Shown one piece after another: positions 11,208 through 61,046 of a DNA stretch of 64,000 nucleotides (positions are counted from its first letter, which is position 1; every line of letters begins with the position of its first letter). Where the stretch lies: positions 39,746,001 through 39,810,000 of the forward strand of contig NC_092594.1 of assembly GCF_047663525.1 (NCBI RefSeq). The letters run 5' to 3'. The DNA comes from Anas platyrhynchos (lineage: Eukaryota; Chordata; Aves; Anseriformes; Anatidae). Both the position numbers and the translations under genes were made by a program. The notes under the pieces are model-generated. The model saw only the letters and a list, made by a program, of their open reading frames with translations. It was not told the origin of the DNA and did not search any database.

Positions 11208-11288
11208 CAAATACAAGTAAGCACTGCAGGAAACGAGCAGCAGCAGAAAAAACACTTACGAAGAATGACAGAGGAACCAATAACACAT
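11208..11288 (+). pseudogene. ACADM: ACADM exon 5 relic
   Basis: After TTTTATTTCAG an open 81-base segment encodes QIQVSTAGNEQQQKKHLRR, then MTEEPITH. This matches MCAD QMPVIIAGNDQQKKKYLGR, then MTEEPLMC. The length is the same as the family exon (27 codons, phase 0). The following bases are GCAAGT, so the GT of the donor has become GC. Several substitutions hit otherwise conserved positions. Confidence 0.85.
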
Positions 11289-11479
11289 GCAAGTATAACA
11301 GCTACGTTGTAGAATGTTCTTAAACTTTTTTTTTTTTTTTTTTTAACGTCTACTCACAGCTTAGCCCATTTTGGTTTGTAAAGAAACAGTAACATTTGTA
11401 GAAAGTCAAGGAATATTTAATCAGACACATTCAGTAAGCAAATAGTAAATAGTACCTGGAAAACCATCCTAATTCACTC

Positions 11480-11795
11480 ACCAAAAATTAATACTTTTTA
11501 TTTCCCTTTCAAGCGGAGATGTAGGAGTTTAAGAGAAATACAAGGTTTGTATAAGCAGAACTTCAACTCAAATGGGAATGAAACCGTATTTGTAAATGTT
11601 ACAGAAGAAAACATTATTAAACAGTGAGGGTGGTTAAACACTGGCAGAAAGTTGCGCAGAAGTGTTGTGGAATCTCCACCTGCGGAAATACTCAAAACTC
11701 AACTGGATGTGGTCCTGCTCTAGGTGACCCTGCTTAAGCAAGCATAAGGGCTGCACTAGATGATCTCCAGAAGTGCCTTCAAACCCCAACAGGGG
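11480..11795 (+). mobile_element. Diverged CR1 LINE 3' end
   Basis: Reads as CR1 in plus orientation: GTGAGGGTGGTTAAACACTGGCAGAAAGTTGC, GAATCTCCACCTGCGGAAATACTCAAAACTCAACTGGATG, and GCACTAGATGATCTCCAGAAGTGCCTTC. All are clearly mutated relative to young copies in the window. Confidence 0.8.
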
Positions 11796-12126
11796 TCAAT
11801 TCATTTGCAATTTCTCACCAAAACGTTCTTGCTTCAGTGTGGTCTTTCATCCGTTACCTGAATTCATCTGTTACCTGAATTTAGTGCTACATGATACAAT
11901 TGTTGTCCACAGGTATGAGTTTTGCATTGCTTATTTCGCAGGTAGGCCTTCTGGGAAATTAGTTCCTTAAATAATTTTTAAGCATTATAAATCATCCTAT
12001 TTACCACAGGAAGATTAACAATGTAGCATCCTGGTTAAGCATTATACATAATTTTTCTTGGATGGTCTCAAAATGCTGTTGCAGCCCGATATGGTTCTGT
12101 CTCCCACATGTGCCTTCAAATCAAAC
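11796..12126. other. Intergenic, nothing firm
   Basis: AT-rich sequence between two CR1 copies. Around 11927-11955 the bases GCTTATTTCGCAGGTAGGCCTTCTGGG have a loose resemblance to the start of ACADM exon 6, but the match is too short to claim. Confidence 0.4.
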
Positions 12127-12712
12127 ATAGAATGGCTCAGGTGGGAAGGAACCTTAAAGGCCATGTAATTCCAACCCCCCTGCCATAGGAAGGGATGCCA
12201 CCTACTAGATCAGGTTGCTCAGGGCCTCATCCAATTTGGTCTTGAACACCTCCAGGGATGGGGTATCCACAACCTCTCTGGGCAACCTGTGCCAGTGCCT
12301 CGCCACCCTCTAAGGGAAGAATTTCCTCCTAACCTGTAATCTAAATCTCCCCTCTTTTAGTTTAAAACCATTCCCTCTTGTCCTGTCACTATCTGACTGA
12401 CTAAGAAGTTGCTCTCCGTATTTTTTATAAGACCCCTTCAGGGAATGAAAAGTTGCAATAACATGCCTTCTCTTCTTGCCCAGGGCCTTCTCTTCCCCAG
12501 ACTGAACAGCCCCAGCTCTCTCAGCCCTTCTTCATAGGAGAGGGGCTCCAGCCCTCTGATCGTCTTTGTGGCCCTCCTCCGGCCCCATTCGAGCAGCTCC
12601 ACATCTTTCTTGTGCTGGAGGCCCCAGACCTGGATGCAGCACTCCAAGCGAGGCCTCGCAACATAAGAGTAGAGGGGACAATCACCTCCCTCAGACTGCT
12701 GCCCACTCCTCT
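12127..12712 (-). mobile_element. CR1 LINE 3' part, near twin of 772-1323
   Basis: Minus-orientation CR1 starting with CATAGAATGGCTCAGG. Bases 12161-12712 align without gaps to 772-1323 with only three differences (12302, 12518 and 12552, all transitions). The adjoining 3'-terminal 35 bases of the two copies differ much more. The element ends abruptly at 12712. Confidence 0.93.
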
Positions 12713-13394
12713 TTTGGTGCAGTTGTAATTAACAGCATGGTCATATCGGTTTTAAGTATGAAGCAAAGGTTTGTTTGTTCATTTGTTTTTTGAATGAATG
12801 AACGCTTCCTATACCTGTCCTGTGGTAACCCAATACTCGCATTTGCTTTTCCGTAGAACCGAGGTGCCGGACGGAAACCGAAGTTATTTCTAAATACTTG
12901 CTGTGCTTACCTCGACGCAAGAAAGTGCGCGGTTGGAATGACCACGCTGCAGATTTACGCCCAGCGTTGCTTCAAGATAACCTTTGGCTGCGGCGAGCCC
13001 GAACGCCACCGCCCAGACGCCAAACCCGGCTGCCTCAGCCGACCGTAGCGAGAGCCGGCCTCGGCCTCGGCACCAGGCGACCGCCCCGCTCCGCCCCGCC
13101 CCGCCCCGCCCGCGGGTCCTCGCCGCGGCCCTGCCCGCCCTCCACGGGGACCGGAACGGCCGCCGCCCCGCCGGGAGCGGCCGCGCTAGGCTCGGGCAGC
13201 TGAGGGTCTCTGCGCGGCCGGCCCCGAGGCGGCGTTGCCCTGCCGTACCCCTGGCGTGGCCTCGGCCCGGGCGCGCGGGGCCGTTGGCGCGCGGCCCGGG
13301 CGGCAGCGCGCGGGCAGCTACCGGGGGGCCTCGCCGGGCCCTACTTGATGCCCCGCCCCGCGGCGCAGCGCCCTTTCCGGCGCGGGCAGCGAGC

Positions 13395-24109
<10,715 letters not shown>

Positions 24110-24650
24110 GCCTCATAGAGACAGGTTGATGATGCTCTGTTTTGGTTTTACTGAGTGGAAGTCATCTCTGAAGCTTGTTAGCATATTATTCTTTGAGATG
24201 TGTTTACTATAGTAAAGCAGTAGCTTTGCTGTTAGCTTTGTCACTTTGTAAACTGTATGAGAACAAGCTTGTTCTAATAACCTGAGTGTAACGTGTTCTT
24301 CGGTTGTATATATAGAGGTGTAGAAACATTTCTAACCTTTATTTAAATATATGGACCTTGGGAGTTTTTATTTGAATAATCAAGTCAAAGCAATAGTTTG
24401 GTTTAATTTCTTCTGTTCCTGCAATATCAACCATGGTAGTATCTGTCTTTACATAAGCATATTTTGATGGTGGATCACACAAAGCACTTTAAATGAATAT
24501 GGGGAAAACCCCTTAAGCCATGTATGTAATGTCACACATGCTGTATTTAATTCTGCCTGTTAATGCTTGCTATCACTTTTATATACTGAGATGCAAGCTT
24601 TTACTTCTGATAGTAATTGATACCAGTGAAAACAACAACAAGTTCTATTA

Positions 24651-24656
24651 AATAAA
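24651..24656 (+). terminator. RABGGTB: RABGGTB poly(A) signal (AATAAA)
   Basis: First canonical AATAAA downstream of the RABGGTB stop codon, giving a 3' UTR of about 560 bases. A second AATAAA at 24895-24900 is an alternative end. Confidence 0.65.
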
Positions 24657-24909
24657 AACATTTTCAGTTATTGATAGATGAAATCCCTTTAGGCAAAATT
24701 TCACCGCTACTTTAAATGGAAGATACCTTGAGTGTACATATATTGAAAATCACTAACATTAATCATTCTAGAGAAAGTCTTTAGAGGACAGTGACTTGCA
24801 GCTGAATATAATATTGTTCCTAAATTTGTTGCTGTTGGATTGAAATTCTGCTTTTGTAGATTTTGAAACAACACTTCATTATGGTGTAATTGAGAATAAA
24901 ATTAGCCAT

Positions 24910-27000
24910 GGGAAATATTTCTCTGAAGGATGAAGTCCTTTTTGTCTTTGCAGAAACCTGTTACTTTACATCTACCACACATTGGCTGAGACTGAACGGT
25001 ATTCTGGTACACAGTAAAAGGTAGTTCTGTAGAAGTCTTTGATAGTCTCTGTCTATACATGTATGCTTAAGGGAGGTCTAAAGCTGGTTCAACAGTTTTA
25101 AAACCAAGTGATTAGTTTTATCTAGCCTATTCACGTTAGCAGAGAGTAAGAACAGAAATAGACACTAACTTTTTGGTAGACTTCTACTTGTACGGCAATT
25201 CAAAGAGAATGAGTTCACATATGAAGAGAATGTTCACGTTTTTTTTTCTAAACCTTTATTTCTCCAAAATCTTTTAGATGAGGTTTAAAAACAAAACAGA
25301 AGCTCTTTACTTTTAGCCATCCAGTTTCCTGATGAATTATTTGGTCAAAGGCTGGAATTTATTCAGACTTTGGAGAAAAAAAAAAAGTCATGGTAGGCTT
25401 TTTGTTGAGTGCAAGGGAATAAGAGCACTGATCTTTATTTGTAAAGTCAAATAGAAACTTAAAAAGTCACATTCCAGGTTACCTTTGCAAGTACCAATTG
25501 TTCATCAAAGTGGTCACTCTTCAGTAGATAGGAATTTGCTAATTTTTCTCCCATGATGTATAAATATAATAGAATTGTCTTCAGAATTTCTAGTGTAATG
25601 TAGACTGAGACACCCTGGGAATTAGTATGTGGGTGATACTGCATGACAGTGTAGAACACTAGGTTGAAATCCTATTAATGTTGGAATTTTTCTCTGAAGG
25701 AGATGTGGTCAACTTCAGTTGTTAAATGAACTGTAATTCTTGAAGATCTCCTTAAACAGATTACAGATTAAAGAAGATCACATGTACACAAACTAAAAAC
25801 TTAAGAGTTTTCTTCCATTTTTTACTTCTTTATAAATATTCAGTATGCAGAAAGTGTCATCACTTTTTTTGTGCAAACAATCACTTTTTTGCTAAATGTA
25901 CTGTGGAAAAATACCTTGCCCAGTGTGCAATCTTAAAAAGACTTAAATATGTAATTTTGGTATAGAGTACATTGTTACAAGTCTACCTCTGTTTTGTTAA
26001 ATGTATTTCTTGTCTGAGCTTATGTACTTGCAAACACTGCAATAATTAATTTGCTATTCTCAGTCTTCAGTTGCAGGTCCTTTATTAAAGGCTTTCAGAA
26101 ATTTGCACTTTCATAACATTTTTTTCTGTGTATTTCTTTGTGGGAATGTCCTGACATATCTTCATATTTAGTCTTTAGTACTGTGGTGTAGCTGCTAATC
26201 CTAGCAATAATTATTTTTTGAGTGGCTGCATGAGAATTTCCAAAGGAATAGTGAATAACTTAGCTACAACAAATGTCTCTAGATCTGTTTATTAAAAGAG
26301 TATCTGGGGAATAAAAGTCAGCCATGGTCAAATCCAGAGATGATGCTTTATTCTAAAGGTGCCACTTTTTGGTTAGGCGAAGTCAGCATTGATTTGTGAC
26401 CAGGTGGGGGAGGAGGGGGGGGCATGCACTGCACATTGCTTTTGTTTCTGCTTTTCTTGCTATGCACTTGGAATTCTGTCTGAGAGGAGACGGTCTGTCA
26501 AATGCTTGCTTCTGGAGCCTGAATGTGAATGGGAAGTTAAGTGTAGGACTTAAGATGGGCAGCAGCTGGAACTGTGGATGATGCTGTTTATCATTTGCAA
26601 TGAGACTTAAATTTCTGATGCTTGAATTTTTTAAGCTGTGGCTGAGAGCACACACCTGTCTGGGGCAGTGCTTTTCAGGTGTAAGCAGAGGAGCAGCCAC
26701 TGCTTGCAGTCACTGTAGGATATGTAGATATAACCAACTTTTATTTATATTTTTTTGTTTTGGTTTGGATCTTTTGATATCTGAACTCCGAAGGGGCGCT
26801 ATTTTTGAAATTCCTGCTAAAATGGCCTCAAAATGTATAGTCTGGTGAAGAAAGAGGGAGAAACAATGCTTAAATGCTCTACTGCTGTTGTAAAAAGTGT
26901 AGAAACTTCCCTCCATTTCCCCCCCCCCCCCCCATGCCTTTGCCATCCTTTTATTGGCTGTATTTGTGTATGTTTAATGAAAGCTGTTGTATGGCTGCAA
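24910..27000. other. Spacer between RABGGTB and MSH4
   Basis: About 2.1 kb with no recognised exon. It may include extended RABGGTB 3' UTR, since further AATAAA-like sites occur (e.g. near 26310). A run of about 15 C lies at 26919-26934. The short ORFs here match nothing I recognise. Confidence 0.5.
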
Positions 27001-27238
27001 CTTAAAACTGACGCTGTCTCTTGAACGGAGGAGCCCCGTGTGTGGCACGCGCCGGGGATCATCCACGTCCCGCCGTCGCCCTGGCGCGAGCGGCCTCGGC
27101 GGTTGGGGGATGTACGCATGCGCAGGTGGGCCGCCTTTGACGCCAGCCTTTGACGCCATTTTGGGAGAGCGTGGTGGCCGCGGGTTGGTCTTCGGCACGG
27201 AGCCTCCTCCCACGGTGCCCGATCCAGGCGGCGCGGCG

Positions 27239-56478
<29,240 letters not shown>

Positions 56479-56648
56479 TGTACAACGCAGGCTGTTTTAA
56501 TAATTTTTGACTGCAAGGAGATTCTGCTTTTTTTCCACAGTATTAGAAACACAGCTTCTTGTATGTCTGTAACTTCTTAATTTTTAGTCTAAATTATACT
56601 CACTACCAAAGACCATATTCTTTGTGTTTGTTTTTTTTTTTTGTCACA

Positions 56649-56654
56649 AATAAA
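56649..56654 (+). terminator. MSH4: MSH4 poly(A) signal (AATAAA)
   Basis: Canonical AATAAA about 170 bases after the MSH4 stop, followed by a TTTGTATGTGAAACAGTTC region suited to cleavage. This gives a short 3' UTR. Confidence 0.8.
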
Positions 56655-56679
56655 AGCATTTACTTTGTATGTGAAACAG

Positions 56680-57905
56680 TTCTTTTTTGATTGTAATTAT
56701 ATTCCTTTCACTGTTTTAGAGACAAAAAGTTATTTAATTAGCCATTTCTACATTATATATGTGGTATTACAGCTCTTATATCTGATTCCAAAGATTTTAC
56801 CTAACAAAAAGTAGTCCTTGAAACAGACTGTCTGCTCATCTTTCACAGACAAGTTCTGTTTGCACTGTTGGATGTGCATGTGCAAATACTGTTGCTCCCT
56901 GCTCATAGAGGGTTCTAACTCTCTAAATTATTGTTTAATGCAACATCAAGTAACCAGTCCAGGACTGCTGCTTCTCCAGAACTCAGCACCGAGGGCTTTT
57001 TAACATTGTTGATTGGGTTTTGAGTGGAAAATAACGGGAAATAAATTTTTTAAAATGCTATTCTTTTTCCTTATTTTTTTTTTAATAAGAATTGATCAAA
57101 TGATTGCAATTGCAACTTTGTATTCCAGCTTGAAGGAATTTGTCTTTTCCTCACTGCCTTCCAACCTACTTTGTCCAGGAATTCATATATATTTCCTTTA
57201 TATATAGTTTATTTTACATATATGCATAAAATGTATGTATGTAATATATGTATATATGTAATATATACATTAATGTATACACAGGAGTGCAAAATCTGAT
57301 TCATAACAACAAAAAATACATTCTTATATATAGTTTCATATTTCCTTTGCAAACATACCAATGTAAGCAGAATTACATTTCTACTAGTTGCACTCTTTTC
57401 CTATTTAAAAAGTGTTTTTATTGACTTATTAATCACAGTTCCATTGTCTTCATGCCTCAAGTGTTGTTGATTTTATCACTCGTACCCATCAGTAATAACC
57501 ATATTTGTTGTCTTCCAGTGAGAGTCTTGACAAAAGTAAGTAGTTTGTGTTCACTGCTTTTAACAAAAGGAACCAGAGTGCAAGGGGTATTTGCTTTAGA
57601 CTCTGAGGTGTACATTCCCATTTGTGTAAGCCACCACATCACCAGAAATAACAGTTCTGAGGGTTGTTTCTCAGCTGCCTTGGGTAGATGGATAATATCA
57701 GAACTGTTCCCCTCTTCTGTACCGGTCATTTCAGAGCCATTGGGTTGTTTCCATTTGGTCTGTGAGGACTGTGTTTATGTACTGCTCATACCATTCTCTT
57801 GAAATAAATTGTAAATTCGTCCCTTTTCCCTTTCTTCCCCTACTGATGTCTGGATACCAAGAGACAGGACCAGAACACAAAAAGATAATACACTTTTATG
57901 CTCAC
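56680..57905. other. Intergenic, nothing recognised
   Basis: AT-rich sequence containing a TATATA/TGTATG simple repeat at about 57180-57275. In human the next gene is ASB17 on the opposite strand. I looked for its ankyrin and SOCS-box sequence here and did not find it. The ORF pair near 57452-57802 has no recognisable domain. Confidence 0.5.
57180..57275. repeat. TATATA/TGTATG simple repeat
   Basis: Low-complexity alternation of TATA and TGTATG motifs over roughly 95 bases. Confidence 0.8.
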
Positions 57906-57907
57906 TT

Positions 57908-58166
57908 AGAGTTACAGAACGGTTTAGGATGGAAGTGACCTAGAAAGATCATCTAGTTCTAACCCCCTCATTGTAAAGAATTTCTTCCTAACATCTGATT
58001 CTACCTTATTTTAGTTTAAAACCATTACCCCTTGTCCAATCGCTACAGACCTTGGTGAAGTTTTTCCCCATCTTGTAGTCCCCCCTTTAAATATTGGAAG
58101 GCTGCAATACAGTCTCACTGGCATCTCCTCTCCTCCGGGCTAAACAACTCCAGCCTGCCTAGGGAA
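57908..58166 (-). mobile_element. CR1 LINE 3' part
   Basis: Minus orientation. GTTACAGAACGGTTTAGGATGG, ATCATCTAGTTCTAACCCCC, then TAGTTTAAAACCATTACCCC and CTCCTCTCCTCCGGGCTAAAC are the usual CR1 3'-end blocks in order, with a deletion in the middle. Confidence 0.88.
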
Positions 58167-58612
58167 GTTTCCAAGTGAGTGCTCAGACAGCTTCCCACTT
58201 CCCAAAGTCAGGGCCGCGCCAGGCAACCAGCAGAGTGGTAGCAGAGAGTAGAACAAGAAGGCAGGCCCCAGTGCCCAGGAGAGTCAGTTTGGGAGAGGCT
58301 CGGTGCCTCCAGAAGCTTCCACAGGAGGAGGGCTGCCAGGCTGTTTGCAAGCTTCAGAACGAAGCGTTGCTGCCAGCAGCTCGCTCCTTTCCTCGCTAAG
58401 GGCTGGTGCTGAGGGCCAAGTGGTCCCTTTGTCCCCTGCGGACATTGCAGCCGATTGCATCTGGCTGAGGCTGGCAGAGGCCTGTTCCCTGTATTTCAGT
58501 TCTTCCATCTCTGTCCTGCAGTCAGTTACATTTTACCCTTCTCCCGCCTTTTCTCTCTGCTGCTCTGTCCCGGTCATTTTCGCCTCCGTTGTTCTTCCTG
58601 TCAAAGAACCGC
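58167..58612. other. Intergenic, moderately GC-rich
   Basis: No recognised gene. Short ORFs on both strands overlap one another and have no domain I know. The stretch leads into the promoter-like array. Confidence 0.4.
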
Positions 58613-59045
58613 ACGTGTCAGCGCGTGCCTTCACTGAGGGTGGAAGCGGTCCCTGATTGGCTGGGAATTATGGGCAGAAGTGACGTCAGTCCGGGCCTCC
58701 ACTGAGGGAGGGAACATTCCCTGATTGGCTGAGAATCCAGGGCGGAAGTTGCATCACAAAGTGTGTTACACGAGGGCGGAAACACTCCATGACTGGCTGG
58801 AAATCCGGGGCGGACATGACGTCAGGGCATGCCTTCAATAAGGGCGGAAACACTCCCTGATTGGCTGGAAATCCAGGGGTGGGCTCCGGGCTGCGCGGCA
58901 GGGCCTTCCCCAGGCTGGGGCTGGGACGTGCGCGCCGGGAGGGGCGGGTTGGGACTGGCGGGTTGGGGCTGGGCGCAGGTGCGAGCTTGGAAACAGAGAA
59001 GAGCTGGGGAAGGGCGTTCGTCCTTGTAGCTCGCGGAGGTGTTTT
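58600..59045. promoter_or_regulatory. GC-rich promoter-like region
   Basis: The 68-bp array plus about 160 bases of CpG-containing sequence (58885-59045) form a compact GC-rich island in AT-rich surroundings. At 59034-59045 GCGGAG is followed by GTGTTT, which could be an exon end and donor on the plus strand. No coding sequence is evident. The only recognisable exon downstream is the ALDH18A1-like one at 60860. Confidence 0.5.
58613..58884. repeat. Four 68-bp tandem units with CCAAT and CRE motifs
   Basis: Units 58613-58680, 58681-58748, 58749-58816 and 58817-58884 are each exactly 68 bases and align without gaps. Each contains an inverted CCAAT box at the same offset: ATTGG at 58656, 58724 and 58860, decayed to ACTGG at 58792. 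Units 2 and 4 begin with a perfect CRE palindrome TGACGTCA, at 58681 and 58817. Units 1 and 3 have decayed forms there (ACGTGTCA and TTGCATCA). A GGGCGGAA block is also shared. The array directly precedes GC-rich sequence, so a promoter or enhancer role is plausible but inferred. Confidence 0.92.
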
Positions 59046-59170
59046 TGATTGAACACGATCTTAACTGTAATGGTGAATTCACCGCATGTGGCTTTGCGGA
59101 GTGGCTCCCACGATCAGAACGTTTTTCTCCTTTGTCACAGACATGAGACAAGCTCTCTGCAGAGAGATGG
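59033..59170 (+). repeat. Direct repeat, copy A (partner 61694-61845)
   Basis: The order AGGTGTTTTTGATT, ATCTTA, TGTAAT, TCACCGCATGTGGCTTTG, CTCCCAC, TTTGTCACAGA, ATGAGA and AGAGATGG is shared with copy B at about four bases in five. It is a duplicated segment or members of an unnamed repeat family. Confidence 0.85.
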
Positions 59171-59195
59171 AATTCATTGGATTTTTTAATTTAGA

Positions 59196-59465
59196 GAAGC
59201 TTGTCTGCAGCTTTGCTTTGTGGTGCTGATCTTCGGAGAGGCAGATTCTTAACAAGATACAACCAAATTGCATTTCAATGTCTAGTTTTATATGTTAAAG
59301 ACACGCGGTGTCTGCGTATGGCAAGGGGGCGATCTACTTAACCCCCGCCATGGGCAAGGACACCTTCTGGTTATAAACGTGAAATCAGTGCGATAAAATA
59401 AAAGGCTTCTGTCTGAGGCAGCACAACTAAAATGTTCTTCATGGGAAGAGCTTATTAGCTGCTTT

Positions 59466-59496
<31 letters not shown>

Positions 59497-59737
59497 GTGG
59501 GAGGATAAATTTATGGGTTTTGTTTTTTGGACTGCTGGACTTGACAAGCACTCACCAGCCTCTTAATACAGTGGGGAGGACTTACTGCTGTCTAATCTGA
59601 TTTGAGAACAGGAAACGCGCAAATACCGGTCAGGGTTTCATTATCAACAAAATGTATAGTTGCAGAAGAAAATGCCATCTTACAGGCACCTTTCCTGAAA
59701 GCCTTCAAAGGTAGGGATTCTAATCAGCAACTCTAAA
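59196..59737. other. Intergenic with long poly-T
   Basis: Contains an uninterrupted run of about 31 T near 59461-59491. A small CR1-like scrap (CCCGCCATGGGCAAGGACACC) lies near 59343-59364. No gene recognised. Confidence 0.5.
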
Positions 59738-60056
59738 GTATCGTAGATTACCCTGAGTTGCAGGGGACCCACGAGGATTACCAAGTTCAACCCCTTGCTC
59801 CACACAGGACCACCCAGAAATCAGACCGTACATCTTGGAGCGTTGCCCAAACACTCCGTGAACTCCAGCAGGCTCGGTGCTGTGACCGCTGTCCCGGGAG
59901 CCTGTTCCAGCGCCCAGCCACCTCTTGGTGCAGAACCTTTTGCTAACATCCAGCCTGACCCTCCCCTGTCACAGCTCTATGCCATTCCCTCGGGTCCTGT
60001 CGCTGTCACTTGAGAGAAGAGATCAGCACCTGCCCCTCTACTCCTCCCTCTCATTG
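59738..60056 (-). mobile_element. CR1 LINE 3' part
   Basis: Minus orientation: TCGTAGATTACCCTGAGTTGC, AGGATTACCAAGTTCAACCCC, CACACAGGACCACCCAGAAATC and GGAGCCTGTTCCAGC. It is the same subfamily type as the 21-22 kb element (shared 'CCTGAGTTG', 'CCACCC' and 'CCAAAAGT'-like layout) but more diverged. Confidence 0.88.
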
Positions 60057-60859
60057 TTTGGGTGTCTTTGCTGCTACAATCAAACTCAGAGATTGGTGAT
60101 GCATTAGAGCTTCTGTATCAGGATCGTAGAATAACTGTGAGTCCTTGCCTTGCTTTGGGCCCAGTAACTCTTTTGTGTCTGAAACATACGCTTTGGAGAG
60201 GGCTGGTGTCAGTTTACAAAACAAAAGGGTAAAAACAGGTAAACTCTTCTGCAGGGGAGACGTGCAAACCCGGAAACAAGTTGCTTGCTACAACTACTTG
60301 CAGACCACATACTTTCTAAAAGCATAGGTACAAGGGCTAGGTGCAGTGTGTAGCTGTTTTCCCACTACTAGTGTTGTACTGTTTCCTAGCCAGATGTCTT
60401 TCTTGAAATGATGTAATTGCTTTAAATAATTTAAAATGAACCCTGAACTAGGAGCATGTCATGATGGATAGCCAATGCTATCGCATTTCAGCTATTGTGC
60501 CGTATTGCTAGTTCACCGATCCGCTGCCTCTGAAAACAGGCTATATTTTTTTATGGCATAGACAATCCCTTTGGTTAAGTTTGAATCAGTTGTGGTTATG
60601 TCCTCTCCTAACTTTTAGCAGACCCTCGGCCTTCTCACTGTGGGGGGAAAAGAGAGAGCCTTGAAACTGCGTGAGCACTGTTTAGCAACGGCCAAAGCAG
60701 TGGTTTGTTTAAGGCACAAATCCAAAAGGTGGCAGTGTAGGGACTACTATGAAAGAAATAAACTCCGTCCTAGCTATGCCCAGAACAACAAGCTGCACTT
60801 TTCACCTGTTAGTTAAGCATTGGTAAAATCTACAGCACAAAATACTTCTGGTATTGCAG
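60057..60859. other. Intergenic, nothing recognised
   Basis: I searched here for exons of ALDH18A1 upstream of the one at 60860 and found none. No repeat family identified. Confidence 0.45.
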
Positions 60860-61046
60860 GTGAAGATTCATGCTGGCCCAAAGTTTGCTGCTTACTCGAC
60901 GCTCAACCCCTCAGAAGTGAAATCTCTCCGCACTGAATATGGGGATCTGGAGTGCTGCATTGAGGTTGTGGACAGTGTACAAGATGCTGTTGAACATATC
61001 CACAGGTACAGAAGTTCTCACACGGACATTACTGTCACAGAGAATG
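60860..61046 (+). pseudogene. ALDH18A1: Isolated ALDH18A1 (P5C synthase) exon
   Basis: The exon encodes [20 protein letters not shown] and continues through [18 protein letters not shown] and [11 protein letters not shown]. It is unmistakably part of the C-terminal gamma-glutamyl-phosphate reductase domain of the mitochondrial proline/ornithine-synthesis enzyme. It is 187 bases (62 codons plus 1), open throughout, preceded by TATTGCAG and followed by GTTTGT. By memory of the human protein about 13 of 62 residues differ, including an insertion-free Gly to Arg and Ile to Thr. I find no neighbouring ALDH18A1 exon, so it cannot make the enzyme. It is a displaced genomic fragment, not a retrocopy. 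It could in principle be spliced into a local transcript. Confidence 0.88.

Larger units (their letters stand above)
9294..11288 (+). pseudogene. ACADM: ACADM relic (exons 3-5), unprocessed pseudogene
   Basis: Three plus-strand segments separated by intron-length gaps correspond in order to ACADM exons 3, 4 and 5. These encode the N-terminal alpha-helical part of medium-chain acyl-CoA dehydrogenase, the mitochondrial enzyme of fatty-acid beta-oxidation. Exon 3 carries a frameshift and has lost its donor. Exon 4 has an in-frame TGA. Exon 5 is open but its donor GT has become GC. The gaps show it is not a retrocopy. In human, ACADM lies immediately upstream of RABGGTB on the same strand, so this is either the remnant of the ancestral locus or of a tandem copy. 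I found no convincing trace of exons 1-2 or 6-12. An intact ACADM could lie left of the window. Confidence 0.85.

Noticed and set aside
11927-11955. Possible ACADM exon 6 start
   Set aside because: Only about ten codons with loose similarity, no continuing match and no acceptor in the right place.
57452-57802. 116-codon ORF downstream of MSH4 as ASB17 or another gene
   Set aside because: The translation lacks ankyrin repeats or a SOCS box and overlaps an equally long antisense ORF.
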